A DNA stretch of 64,000 nt from Planctomycetota bacterium (GTDB lineage: Bacteria; Planctomycetota; Planctomycetia; Pirellulales; Pirellulaceae): the NCBI GenBank assembly GCA_029259935.1, contig JAJDEH010000348.1:57517-121516 (forward strand). Direction: 5' to 3'. The notes under the pieces are model-generated. The model saw only the letters and a list, made by a program, of their open reading frames with translations, was not told the origin of the DNA and did no database searches. Numbering within the stretch: the first letter of the stretch is position 1; each line of letters opens with the position of its first letter. Position numbers and translations under genes: made by a program. Positions 8,070 through 16,583 of this stretch are shown here, in pieces.

Positions 8070-9215
8070 ATGCTTTCCGATCAACGACTCTGGGTTGCGC
8101 TGCTGTTGCTCATCGTGACCGTTGGGATCATTCCCGCGACGTCCGTCTTGGTCGGTTGTAACGGTGCTAACGTGTCGACGGCCGCCGGGACATCCGGGGC
8201 CCCGACGGCCATTCCCGCAGAGGAAGAAATCCTCACCCAGTTGGATAACGTGCTGGAGTTCACTTCCCAGCGCAAGCTCAACACCGACGAGCACGCCGCT
8301 TGGCAGATCCTGCACGGAGCGCTCGCTTACCAGCGCGGATTCCTGGTTGATCACGAAGGCAAACCGGTTTCCGCCGTGGATCATATTTTGGCCGGTGGAC
8401 GGATGAGCGGTTGGACGGTCCGTCGCGGCTATGAATTGCCGGAAGAATGGTCGACAGGGAACGGCCATGGTTTGCAGGCGATCCTGGAACAAGGGTCGAA
8501 GGCGGGCCAAGGCCATGCCGACCAGTGGTTCGCGGTCCTCGCACAGTGCGAATTGTCGGAAGACCAAGCCATCCTCGTGGACAGCGAGAAGTACACGATG
8601 GAAAGTTTTCTGCGGCAGATTCAACTCGACTGTCATCGCAATGCCCAGCAAGAATTTAGCTGGACGTTAATCGGCTTGACAAGCTATCTGCCCACCAGCG
8701 CCAAGTGGAAAGCCGCCGATGGCAGCGATTGGAACATCGAAAAGCTTGTGGAAATCGAAGCCAAGCATGACGTTGGCGATGGGGCCTGCGGTGGCACGCA
8801 TCGGCTGATTGGACTATCAATGGCGCTCAACCGCCACCTGCAACAAGGCGGCAAGCTGGAAGGTCCCTGGAAGTCGGCCGAGGAACGTATCCAGGCGGCA
8901 ATCAAGGACGCACGCAATTATCAAAACGCGGACGGCTCGTTCTCGACCAACTACTTGATGCGTGGCGGGGCGTCTCCAGACACGGCCCAAAATCTGGGCA
9001 CCACGGGACATGTCCTCGAGTTCTTGGCATTGTCGCTCACCGACGAACAACTGAAAGAGCCGTGGGTTAAACGAGCCGTTCTCAACCTATGCGGCCTGTT
9101 TCGCGTGACCAAGAAAACGCCCCTGGAATGCGGTGCTTTGTATCATGCCGCCCACGGGTTGTTACTATATCGCGAACGCGTTTTTGGGCCCCGGACTTAC
9201 GGCGACAGTAACTAG
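8070..9215 (+). CDS. Lipoprotein with alpha-toroid (squalene-cyclase-like) fold, function unknown
   Basis: A 381-residue protein with a hydrophobic leader and a lipobox-like LVGC ending at Cys30, so it is probably a membrane-anchored lipoprotein. ATG 8070 is chosen because GGAG at 8060-8063 lies six bases upstream; an in-frame ATG at 8034 has no such site. The mature part is alpha-helical, with segments such as NADGSFSTNYLMRG, LGTTGHVLEFLALS and CGALYHAAHGLLLYRER that read like repeats of the prenyltransferase/squalene-oxidase alpha-toroid class. The residues DGACGGTHRLIGLSMALNR add a conserved-looking core. No specific enzyme is recognised. Two other alpha-toroid proteins occur at 40.3-42.5 kb in this window. 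Confidence 0.7.
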   Translation: MLSDQRLWVALLLLIVTVGIIPATSVLVGCNGANVSTAAGTSGAPTAIPAEEEILTQLDNVLEFTSQRKLNTDEHAAWQILHGALAYQRGFLVDHEGKPVSAVDHILAGGRMSGWTVRRGYELPEEWSTGNGHGLQAILEQGSKAGQGHADQWFAVLAQCELSEDQAILVDSEKYTMESFLRQIQLDCHRNAQQEFSWTLIGLTSYLPTSAKWKAADGSDWNIEKLVEIEAKHDVGDGACGGTHRLIGLSMALNRHLQQGGKLEGPWKSAEERIQAAIKDARNYQNADGSFSTNYLMRGGASPDTAQNLGTTGHVLEFLALSLTDEQLKEPWVKRAVLNLCGLFRVTKKTPLECGALYHAAHGLLLYRERVFGPRTYGDSN

Positions 9216-9260
9216 TCCATCGTCAGGCTTTGCCGGACGTGATTGGCTGCGCGAAAGACA

Positions 9261-9287
9261 CGCTATGATCGCGGAGCGATCAGCGAC
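9261..9287. repeat. Copy 2 of the TGATCG hairpin repeat
   Basis: A 6-bp stem TGATCG/CGATCA (9266-9282) surrounds the loop CGGAG, in the same flanking context as copies at 814-840 and 38371-38397. It sits between convergent genes ending at 9215 and 9287, where it may act as a bidirectional transcription-end or mRNA-end structure. Confidence 0.6.
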
Positions 9288-10393
9288 TAGGGTGAACTAA
9301 ACGATTGAATCTTATCCAGCAGTTCTTGCTTCTTTTCACCGGTTGCTCGGCGGGCGGCTTGCTGATAGTAGATCTTGGCAACGCCCGATTTGCCCCGTGC
9401 TTCGGCTCCCCGCGCGCGTTCGATAAGCGCCAGAAGTTCCTCATTTTCTCCCGCATCTTTAGCCTCGTCCCGAGCGGCCTTGCGGGCCCGAATCTCGGCG
9501 ACACTGAGGTCACCGTGACCGGCCGAACTGGCGCGAGATGACGCAAGCTGTAGCGGGATCTTGTCTTCCGGATGTAGGTCGGCAACCGTCAGCGGTTTAG
9601 GGCCGGGCTTTCCTTTGTCCACGCGTCTCTTCCGCGACGCCTTTAACATGGCCTCTTGATTTCGATATTGTTGAATGGTGTTGCGCAGCGTGCTGTTAAC
9701 GGAGGGACCGGTTGGCAAACCGGGTCGCGGGAAATTCGCACCGACTACGGGAATGACGCTGGTGACGAAAGGCCGTTGACTCACGTCAGAAAAACCGCCC
9801 GGTTGACCGTCCATCAAACTAACCATCGGAGTTTGGGTCACGATGCTGCGGTTGCTTCCTTGCCCGCCGGCAAACTGAAGACCAAATCCGCTGCCGCCAT
9901 TGTTGAGTCCAAAGCCAAAGGTCGATTGAGAAGCTGGATCGAATCCGCCAAATTGCGGAATCGCCGAATCGAAGCTGCCCTGACGAAATTCGATGGCACC
10001 GCTTTGCGTGGGATTGCCAGCCGCATCAAGACCGACCACATGCTTCCCGCCAGAAATGTTAAATCCAAAATTGACGCCAATTCGTTCAAAGAAACTGTCG
10101 TTGATCGTTTGAAATGGAGTCGACACGACCGCTTGTTGCCCTTGCAAACGTCGCAGTTGTTCCAGCAGATTGCCCACTTGATTATGGACGTCATCAGTTT
10201 GGCGGACGACCAATCCGAGGTTACCGTTGGCCGGACCGAAGCCGCCAGCGTGCCAAGCACCTCCAGGCGCACCGTTCCACCCCCCGACACCGGAGTGCCA
10301 ACTGCCGACACTTGATTGGGCGCAGAGCGGGGCCGTAGAGAAGGAGATGAGCAAAGCGGCTGCCAAACCGCGCACGATCGATTGCGACGACAT
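9287..10393 (-). CDS. Secreted Gly/Gln-rich protein with possible secretin-like core
   Basis: A 368-residue protein with a signal peptide (ALLISFSTAPLCAQ) followed by a Gly/Trp-rich stretch. A middle region, VTQTPMVSLMDGQPGGFSD then SQRPFVTSVIPVVG, weakly recalls the beta-rich region of secretins. The C-terminal region is charged and helical and ends with a tetratricopeptide-like piece (KIYYQQAARRATGEKKQELL). Start ATG 10393 is chosen because GGAGG lies seven to eight bases upstream, inside the codons of an alternative ATG at 10408. The SQRPxVTSVIP phrase recurs in the DUF4139 protein at 31351-33540. No enzyme motif is visible; a structural or export-related envelope role is a guess. Confidence 0.65.
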   Translation of the reverse strand: MSSQSIVRGLAAALLISFSTAPLCAQSSVGSWHSGVGGWNGAPGGAWHAGGFGPANGNLGLVVRQTDDVHNQVGNLLEQLRRLQGQQAVVSTPFQTINDSFFERIGVNFGFNISGGKHVVGLDAAGNPTQSGAIEFRQGSFDSAIPQFGGFDPASQSTFGFGLNNGGSGFGLQFAGGQGSNRSIVTQTPMVSLMDGQPGGFSDVSQRPFVTSVIPVVGANFPRPGLPTGPSVNSTLRNTIQQYRNQEAMLKASRKRRVDKGKPGPKPLTVADLHPEDKIPLQLASSRASSAGHGDLSVAEIRARKAARDEAKDAGENEELLALIERARGAEARGKSGVAKIYYQQAARRATGEKKQELLDKIQSFSSP

Positions 10394-10671
10394 GTTCTGT
10401 TCCTCCATCGCTAGTAATGACGCCAGACCCTCAACGGAAATAGCGTCAGCCTCCCGCAGCCGCTTATTCTAAGGTTTTCTGTCGCACGGCGTCAATGAAA
10501 ACGCGGATTCTGATAGGTTTTGTGGATTCGCGTTTTTCCACGTGGAAAACAAAAGGTCAATTTCCCCGAAAGCCGCCAACAAATTGCCGAATTCGCCATG
10601 TTTGAAGAATCGGCGGCCGACCGCCAGATAGTTCACTTTGATTGATCCAATACAGATAAGTCCAAGCCGAT

Positions 10672-12186
10672 ATGTTCAGTGATTTTGACATTGTGATCGT
10701 TGGCGGAGGAGGCAGCGGGTTGGCCGCCGCCGCTCGTGGCGCGGAACTGGGGCTACGCGTCGTCGTGCTGGAAAAGCAACCGCAACTCGGTGGAACGACG
10801 GGGATCGCCGTTGGATCGTTCACCGCCAACCGCACTTCGTATCAACAATCGGCGGGAATTGAAGATTCCATCGATGATCATGCCGAGGACGCCGGACGAT
10901 TCGCAAATCCGGAAATCGAAGCCCGCAATGACGACGCGCTGCGCCGGTTCTTCTTATCGTACACCGCCGAAACGCTTCAATGGCTGACCCAGATGGGTTT
11001 GAACTTTCATGGTCCATCGCCCGAGCCGCCGAATCGAGTTCCACGGATGCACAACGTCGTACCGAACGCCAAGGCCTACATCGCGGCGTTGCAAGCGAAA
11101 ATTCTTCGCCACGGTGGAACGATTCATTGTGATGCGGGTGTTTCCGAATTGCTTTACGAAGGCGACCGCGTAGTTGGCGTGAAAGCCAAGATCGCGAGCG
11201 AGGATGTTCGCTTCGAGGCGGCTCGCGGAGTGATCCTCGCTGCGGGCGACTACGCGAATTCGCCCGCGATGATTGGCCGCTTCAAGGGCGAACAGTTCAC
11301 CGAAATCGAAGGCATCAATCCCAATGCCACCGGGGATGGACATTGTCTGGCCGAACAAGCGGGAGCGAAACTGGTCAACATGGACGTGACCTACGGACCC
11401 GAGTTGCGGTTCGTTGCTCCGCCATCGCGTCGGATTAGTTTTACTCAGTTGCTTCCCGCCACCGGACTCTGGGCAAAAGCACTGGGCCGTTTGATGCCAT
11501 TTGTTCCGAAGCGGATAATTCAGTCGTTCATCAAACGCCTGCTAGTCACTTGGCAGCATCCGGAAAATGCTCTCTTCGACGACGGCGCGATCTTGGTGAA
11601 TCAAAACGGCGAGCGGTTTTGCGACGAACGAATCTGGCCCGACCGCGAAATTGCCGTCGCTCGACAGCCGGGCAAAGTGGCCTACATTTTGTTGGATCAA
11701 CAACTCATCGGGCGTTACAGCGAGTGGCCGCATTTCATTTCCACCGCGCCGGAAATTGCCTACGCCTATGTCGAAGACTATTTGCGGCTGCGGAGTGATG
11801 TCGCGTTGGCAGCGGAATCGTTACCGCCTCTTGCATCGCTACGCAGCATTCCGACGGAGTCCATGATGGAAACCGTCGCTGCCGTCAATCGCCAACGGAA
11901 CGACGCGTCGCTCGCACCTCTATCGGGAAGTCGCTGGGTAATGCTCGGTCCCGTGCGAGCTTATTTCACGACCACCGAAGGCGGCGCTGCGATCAACCAG
12001 CGATTCGAAGTACTCAATGAACAGGAACAGCCGATCCCCGGCCTGTACGCCATCGGCCAGAACGGATTGGGCGGCCAAATCCTGTGGGGCCACGGCCTGC
12101 ACATTGCCTGGGCCATCACCAGCGGCCGCCTAGTCGCCGAGTACTTGGCCAATGAATCACTTTCGCCGAAAAGGCGACCGGACTGA
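10672..12186 (+). CDS. FAD-dependent oxidoreductase of the fumarate reductase/ketosteroid dehydrogenase flavoprotein family
   Basis: A 504-residue flavoprotein. The N-terminus IVIVGGGGSGLAAAARGAEL is a dinucleotide-binding beta-alpha-beta fold, followed by LEKQPQLGGTTGIAVGS, which contacts FAD. The C-terminus has the second FAD segment GLYAIGQNGLGGQILWGHG. A mid-protein Gly/Asn region (GVILAAGDYANSPAMI) is typical of the FAD_binding_2 family, which includes fumarate reductases, KstD and FCSD-like proteins. The Arg/His pattern that marks true fumarate reductases is not obvious, so the substrate is not assigned. There is no signal peptide, so it should be cytoplasmic. It is divergent from the secreted protein at 9287, with a 278-bp promoter region between them. 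Confidence 0.82.
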   Translation: MFSDFDIVIVGGGGSGLAAAARGAELGLRVVVLEKQPQLGGTTGIAVGSFTANRTSYQQSAGIEDSIDDHAEDAGRFANPEIEARNDDALRRFFLSYTAETLQWLTQMGLNFHGPSPEPPNRVPRMHNVVPNAKAYIAALQAKILRHGGTIHCDAGVSELLYEGDRVVGVKAKIASEDVRFEAARGVILAAGDYANSPAMIGRFKGEQFTEIEGINPNATGDGHCLAEQAGAKLVNMDVTYGPELRFVAPPSRRISFTQLLPATGLWAKALGRLMPFVPKRIIQSFIKRLLVTWQHPENALFDDGAILVNQNGERFCDERIWPDREIAVARQPGKVAYILLDQQLIGRYSEWPHFISTAPEIAYAYVEDYLRLRSDVALAAESLPPLASLRSIPTESMMETVAAVNRQRNDASLAPLSGSRWVMLGPVRAYFTTTEGGAAINQRFEVLNEQEQPIPGLYAIGQNGLGGQILWGHGLHIAWAITSGRLVAEYLANESLSPKRRPD

Positions 12187-12204
12187 TTGCCGGAATTGTG
12201 ACAG

Positions 12205-12220
12205 TCGGGCGTTAGCCCGA
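12205..12220. terminator. Hairpin after the FAD oxidoreductase gene
   Basis: A perfect 6-bp stem TCGGGC/GCCCGA with loop GTTA starts 18 bases after the stop codon and is followed by AAAAAG, not by a T tract. It could stabilise the 3' end of the mRNA or contribute to termination. Confidence 0.35.
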
Positions 12221-12496
12221 AAAAGTTGTTCAAGCTGCGGGGACACGCGAAACGCTCGATCGAACCAATCCGCCTGGTCACCGCCAACGTTCCGTAGTGG
12301 CTCAAGCCGGGAACGAAGCAATGCAACTCCTCTTTCGAGGCTCACTGGCATGGCTTCTGAACTCGCAGTCCTGGTTACCCGACACCACGCAAGACTCGCA
12401 TGCGACTGCTGGCTAGGCTCTATCGAGTGGGATTGTCCCTTCACGGATTCGAGAATCACCCGCGGACTGTGGCAATCGAACCTGACTTGGTATTCT

Positions 12497-12540
12497 GTGT
12501 CGGATATATAGATCGTTCCGACACCCAACAGGTTTACCTG
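12497..12540. promoter_or_regulatory. Inverted repeats in the gltX leader
   Basis: An 8-bp inverted repeat GTGTCGGA/TCCGACAC (12497-12504 and 12517-12524) surrounds an AT-rich core containing TATATA, which looks like a -10 region inside an operator. Immediately after it, CAGGTTTACCTG (12529-12540) is a second palindrome that ends eight bases before the gltX ATG and overlaps the ribosome-binding region. Either could regulate gltX; this is inferred from position and symmetry only. Confidence 0.4.
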
Positions 12541-12548
12541 CAATTGCC

Positions 12549-14123
12549 ATGGTTCGTACTCGCTTTGCTCCTAGTCCCACCGGATACCTTCACATCGGCG
12601 GCGTTCGCACCGCGCTGTTTAACTGGCTGTTTGCCCGCAAGCACGGTGGGCAGTTCATTCTGCGAATCGACGATACCGACCAAGACCGGAATGTGGCCGA
12701 AGCGCTCAAGCCGATCCTCGATGGCTTTCAATGGCTGGGCATCGACTGGGATGAAGGGCCGACTCCCGACGGCCTCGACAGCGCCGGCCCACACGCTCCT
12801 TACTTTCAATCACAGCGGGCCGACCGTTATCAGCAGGCCGCCCAGCAGTTGCTTGATGCCGGCCTGGCCTATCGTGACTATTCGCGACCGGAAGAATTTC
12901 AGGCCGAGCGTGAAGCGGCCGAAAAAGAAAAGCGTCAATTTCTTTACAGCCGCAAGTGGATGGCGGAGTCTGACGCCGACGCCGCCAAATTTGCGGACGA
13001 AGGCCGCCAGTTCGTTGTCCGGCTGAAGATGCCCCGCGAAGGCCAGTGTGAATTTCACGACCTGGTGCGGGGCGACATGCAATTTGATTGGGACAAGGAG
13101 CAAGATCACGTGATCCAGCGGGCCGACGGCTCGTGTCTCTATCACCTGGCCAGTGTTGTCGACGACCACGACTTTGAAATCACGCACGTCATCCGCGCGA
13201 TTGAGCATCTATCGAACACCCCACGGCAAATCTTCATCGCGCGATCGCTGGAGTACGATATCCCCCAGTACGCACATCTGCCGTTCGTGGCCGAGCCAGG
13301 CAGCAAGAACAAGCTGAGCAAACGCAAGCTTGACAACTACCTCAAAAATCGAGAGTTCAAAAAGCTGAACGACGAAGGCCAGCGCATCGCCGATGCCATT
13401 GGCCTGGCGACCGACGCGTCGACATTTAATCCGGTGATCGTCGATTTCTACCGCGACGTCGGCTACTTGCCCGACGCGATCGTTAACTACCTGCTGCTGC
13501 TGGGCTGGTCGCTAGACGACAAGACCGAACAGTTTACTCGTGAGGAAATGATCGAACATTTTTCGCTGGAACGGGTCAACAAAGCGCCGGCCAGCTTTGA
13601 TCCGCAAAAGCTCGTTGCTTTCCAATCGCGTCACATGTTGGCCTTTCCGGAGAAGCGAAAAGTCGCCTTGGTGCTGCCATTCCTGCAACAGGCCGGCTAC
13701 GTGCCCACTCCGCCGCCTTGCGATGTCGCCGACAAGCTTTCCAAGATCCTGGCCGCAGCCGCGGACCGAATCAAAGTGGCTGGCGACATTCTGGAATTCA
13801 CCGACTTTTTCACCGCCGACGATGAACTTCCGTTCGACGAAAAGGCATTTGAAAAGCGGCTTCGCAAACCGGAAGAAGCGGTCGGCCTGCTGCGAAAGTT
13901 TCGCGATCAACTAGCGAACGTCGACCCGTTCGACGCCGCGACCATTGACAAGCTGCTGCACGACTTTGTCGAAGCGGAAGGGATCAAGATCGGCCAGATC
14001 ATTCACGCCTTGCGCGTCGCGGCCACGGGCAAGGCGGTCGGCTTTGGCGTTTTTGAAACCTTGGAAATCCTCGGCCGAGATCGTTCACTTGCGCGAATCG
14101 ACCGCGCCTTGCAACAAGTTTGA
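12549..14123 (+). CDS. gltX: Glutamate--tRNA ligase
   Basis: A 524-residue class I aminoacyl-tRNA synthetase that charges tRNA-Glu (and, in lineages without GlnRS, sometimes tRNA-Gln) with glutamate. The N-terminus [20 protein letters not shown] contains the HIGH-class motif (LHIGG), and the KMSKS-class motif appears as NKLSKRKL near residue 255. The GluRS-specific segments [22 protein letters not shown] and [17 protein letters not shown] are all present, and the C-terminal anticodon-binding region runs from about residue 350. The start is fixed by the conserved [12 protein letters not shown]. The last 39 bp overlap the end of the convergent hydrolase gene. The leader carries two inverted repeats that may regulate expression. 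Confidence 0.97.
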   Translation: MVRTRFAPSPTGYLHIGGVRTALFNWLFARKHGGQFILRIDDTDQDRNVAEALKPILDGFQWLGIDWDEGPTPDGLDSAGPHAPYFQSQRADRYQQAAQQLLDAGLAYRDYSRPEEFQAEREAAEKEKRQFLYSRKWMAESDADAAKFADEGRQFVVRLKMPREGQCEFHDLVRGDMQFDWDKEQDHVIQRADGSCLYHLASVVDDHDFEITHVIRAIEHLSNTPRQIFIARSLEYDIPQYAHLPFVAEPGSKNKLSKRKLDNYLKNREFKKLNDEGQRIADAIGLATDASTFNPVIVDFYRDVGYLPDAIVNYLLLLGWSLDDKTEQFTREEMIEHFSLERVNKAPASFDPQKLVAFQSRHMLAFPEKRKVALVLPFLQQAGYVPTPPPCDVADKLSKILAAAADRIKVAGDILEFTDFFTADDELPFDEKAFEKRLRKPEEAVGLLRKFRDQLANVDPFDAATIDKLLHDFVEAEGIKIGQIIHALRVAATGKAVGFGVFETLEILGRDRSLARIDRALQQV

Positions 14124-15083
14124 GCCGGCAGCGGCGGGCTGTTCCGAGTTTGCTGATTCGTTGACAAACTTGACCACGTGCTGGGCCACTTTCTCCCAGC
14201 CGTAATCAACGGGGATGGCGTGCCCCGCCTGATCGGCGTACACAATCGCCTTTCGCGGCGAAGAGGCTTCTTCGTAGAACTGCTGAGCGGCGCGCCAATC
14301 AACAACCACGTCCTTTTTCGCTATCACCATCAACAGCGGCGTTTTGAATTCGCCGGCCCGCCCCCGATTGATATCGACCAGCGCGAACGTCTCATCGACC
14401 ACGGACTTGGGCGAAAAAGTCAACCGGCCCGGATAATCGCGCTCGGCCGGGTCGCTGGCGTCAATGGAAAAGGGTGTCTGTGTAATTCGAGTGAACGGCA
14501 GCATTACATTTCCTAGTTCATGCCAGGCGCGCGTCGGCAACAATGGACTTCTATCGTTGGAGACTTCCACCGCTGGAGCGATCAGGACGACGCCGTCTAC
14601 CGCGTCGGGCTGCTCGAGTAAGTATGCAATCGTGATTGCCCCACCGAGCGAATGGGCGACCAGAAACAGACGCTGATGCTCTTGCCTCAAGCTGCTGACT
14701 TCTTGCTGCACGGTGGCCAGCCATTTTTCCCTGGTCGCGAGTTGCAAATTGGCCACGGTCTCGCCAAATCCGGGCAGCCGCACGGCGCGACAAGTGAAGC
14801 CGTCGCTTGCGATGCGCGGCGCCATTTTGCTCCAACAGCGGGGCGAGTCATTGAATCCGTGCACAAAGACTATGGCGGTGTTGCCTTGCCCCGCCGTGAA
14901 CGCTTCGCAGCCCGTTTGGATTCCGTCGCCGTTCCGCTCGACACTCGACTCCCACTGATCGATCCGCCGCAGAATAACTCGTGAGTAAACAAAGTCGCCC
15001 GCCAACCAAACGACCGCCAAGCCGCATAGAACAACGAGCGCGATCTTCCACTTGCGCCGCCGTTTTGTTGGCGGAGTTGTCAT
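14085..15083 (-). CDS. Membrane-anchored alpha/beta hydrolase
   Basis: A 332-residue protein with an N-terminal transmembrane segment (about residues 14-30) and an alpha/beta hydrolase domain outside. The oxyanion-hole region is [12 protein letters not shown], the nucleophile elbow is AHSLGG with Ser145, a charge-relay Asp is in [11 protein letters not shown], and the catalytic His is in [14 protein letters not shown]. This matches carboxylesterase or monoglyceride-lipase-like enzymes; the substrate is unknown. It starts four bases inside the end of the Coa1-like gene (ATGA overlap), so the two are translationally coupled. Its last 13 codons overlap the last 13 codons of gltX on the other strand, an unusual antisense 3' overlap. 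Confidence 0.83.
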   Translation of the reverse strand: MTTPPTKRRRKWKIALVVLCGLAVVWLAGDFVYSRVILRRIDQWESSVERNGDGIQTGCEAFTAGQGNTAIVFVHGFNDSPRCWSKMAPRIASDGFTCRAVRLPGFGETVANLQLATREKWLATVQQEVSSLRQEHQRLFLVAHSLGGAITIAYLLEQPDAVDGVVLIAPAVEVSNDRSPLLPTRAWHELGNVMLPFTRITQTPFSIDASDPAERDYPGRLTFSPKSVVDETFALVDINRGRAGEFKTPLLMVIAKKDVVVDWRAAQQFYEEASSPRKAIVYADQAGHAIPVDYGWEKVAQHVVKFVNESANSEQPAAAGSNLLQGAVDSRK

Positions 15084-15538
15084 TGGCCGACAGCCTCTTG
15101 CAAGACCGCCACTCCGGGATCTTCCAGCAGGTCGATCGTGTTACCCTGTTTGTCGGCGAACAGCATCTTCGAGTACTCCCAGGGTCCGCCCGCCTTGTCC
15201 GCGATAACCGTAATCGTTCCTTCGCCTTTAGGACCAGAGACGGGAATCGAGAGTTGGGCGTTTCCAAAATCGTCATTCATGTTGATGTTACCCGTCAAGA
15301 AAAAACCGGTCTCGACCGGCGTTCCGATTGCCGCCTGGACTTCCGTGCTGTTTTGAGCGCGAGCAACCGCTTCTTTGTACGGGTCGGTCGACTTCATCGC
15401 GCCGAACACAAACATCAGGATCGACACGACGAAACCACCGCAGCATAGCAACGGAACGACACACAGAACAGGAATCAGCCAAATCCAACGTCGGCCCCCG
15501 CGAGTGGGAGCGGGCTTCTCGGCAGTGATTTCCCCCAT
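15080..15538 (-). CDS. Coa1/Tim21-like membrane protein
   Basis: A 152-residue protein with a single transmembrane segment (IWLIPVLCVVPLLCCGGFVVSI split over residues 19-40) followed by an external domain of about 105 residues. The pattern AVARAQNSTEVQAAIGTPVE, then QLSIPVSGPKGEGTITVIAD, then GGPWEYSKMLF matches the cytochrome-oxidase assembly Coa1/Tim21-like family, in which the phrase A.LG.P...G.......G.A.L..PV.GPKG..T is conserved. Members are widespread in bacteria and mostly uncharacterised. It is the first gene of a two-gene operon with the downstream hydrolase (4-base overlap). An AAAGGAAC element supports ATG 15538. No oxidase genes are nearby, so an assembly role should not be assumed. 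Confidence 0.75.
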   Translation of the reverse strand: MGEITAEKPAPTRGGRRWIWLIPVLCVVPLLCCGGFVVSILMFVFGAMKSTDPYKEAVARAQNSTEVQAAIGTPVETGFFLTGNINMNDDFGNAQLSIPVSGPKGEGTITVIADKAGGPWEYSKMLFADKQGNTIDLLEDPGVAVLQEAVGQ

Positions 15539-15702
15539 TGGAGATGTTCCTTTCAGGCATGAGCCTTGCGTAGGAAGGGTGGTCAGAATTCGAAAGCGCT
15601 CAATCTTAGGGGCGCACGGAAGCTAGTCAAATTGCGGGGTTTTTGCGGGCTCAACTACGGAATAATCGGCAAATCCGGCCCGCATGGGTGGATTCTTTGC
15701 AT

Positions 15703-15734
15703 CTGTACGCACGTATATTATATTGGTGATACAG
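15703..15734. promoter_or_regulatory. Candidate LexA autoregulatory region
   Basis: Upstream of lexA a 10-bp palindrome TACGCACGTA (15706-15715) lies within a larger symmetric pair CTGTA (15703-15707) and TACAG (15730-15734). AT-rich TATATTATATT, likely the -10 area, lies between. A TTTGCA that could be a -35 element ends at 15701. A repressor site here would fit autoregulation, but the sequence is not the E. coli or Bacillus SOS box, so it is a proposal. Confidence 0.4.
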
Positions 15735-15771
15735 CGTTTCCTCCCCGCCCGCTTTTCCCAAGGATCGACCG

Positions 15772-16374
15772 ATGCCTGCGGACCGCCTGACGAATCGCCA
15801 ACGGGCTGTTTACGATTTCATCTTCGACAAGATCCGCAATCGCGGTTACGGGCCCACGGTGCGTGAAATAGGAACCGAATTTCATATACGGTCGCCGAAT
15901 GGGGTCATGTGCCATTTGAAGGCGCTGGAAAAGAAGGGGCTGATTCGTCGCACACCCAAGGAATCACGCGCCATCGAACTGACCCAACTGGCCAAGGAGA
16001 ATGGCCGGGGACTGCCGCTCAAGGGCCGCGTCGCCGCCGGGACCTTGCACGAAGCGATCGAGCAAAACGACCGCATCGATTTTGGCGACATGTTCACCCG
16101 CAAGGATTTGTACGTCTTGGAAATCAGTGGCGACTCGATGATCGACGCGCAAATCGCTGACGGTGATTTCGTCGTGATCGAGCCCAGGGAAACCGCCACC
16201 AAAGGCGAGATGGTGGTCGCTCAGACGGACGAAGGTGATGCCACGCTCAAGTATTGGTACCCCGAACGGAATCGCATTCGTCTGCAGCCCGCCAACAAGG
16301 AAATGGATCCGATCTTCGTCAAGCAAGCCAAGGTGCTTGGCGCGGTGGTCGGCGTCGTTCGCCGAGTTGTTTGA
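15772..16374 (+). CDS. lexA: LexA repressor
   Basis: A 200-residue SOS repressor. Residues 1-65 form the winged-helix DNA-binding domain (LTNRQRAVYDFIFDKIRNRG, then PTVREIGTEFHIRSPNGVMCHL). The self-cleavage bond is Ala89-Gly90 in GRVAAGTL, and the catalytic dyad is Ser122 in SGDSMID and Lys160 in DATLKYW. Length and motif spacing are normal for LexA. On DNA damage RecA filaments stimulate autocleavage and derepress repair genes. The upstream region holds symmetric sequences that may be its own operator. It stands alone, without the lexA2-imuB-dnaE2 cassette common in other phyla. Confidence 0.97.
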   Translation: MPADRLTNRQRAVYDFIFDKIRNRGYGPTVREIGTEFHIRSPNGVMCHLKALEKKGLIRRTPKESRAIELTQLAKENGRGLPLKGRVAAGTLHEAIEQNDRIDFGDMFTRKDLYVLEISGDSMIDAQIADGDFVVIEPRETATKGEMVVAQTDEGDATLKYWYPERNRIRLQPANKEMDPIFVKQAKVLGAVVGVVRRVV

Positions 16375-16583
16375 GCAACGCCGTACACATCGGCGGTGTC
16401 TGCCGTTCGGGTAATTAGAAACGATCCGTCACCCGGCCCTCAACGAGTTTCCTCGCCGTTGTTTGATCCGGGCACTCCCGTTTGTATGATGGTTGCATTG
16501 GAACTTTGCGGGTGGTGGCGGCGTCCCTGGGATACCCTGTCACTTGTTCCATATCCGTTCACCCCTCAATAAATCCATCCAAC

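Larger units (their letters stand above)
12187..12548. other. Intergenic region with two small inverted-repeat structures
   Basis: This 362-bp gap between the FAD oxidoreductase and gltX has no convincing gene. It holds a hairpin at 12205-12220 just after the upstream stop and a pair of inverted repeats at 12497-12540 directly in front of gltX (both listed separately). The remaining sequence is unremarkable. Confidence 0.55.
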
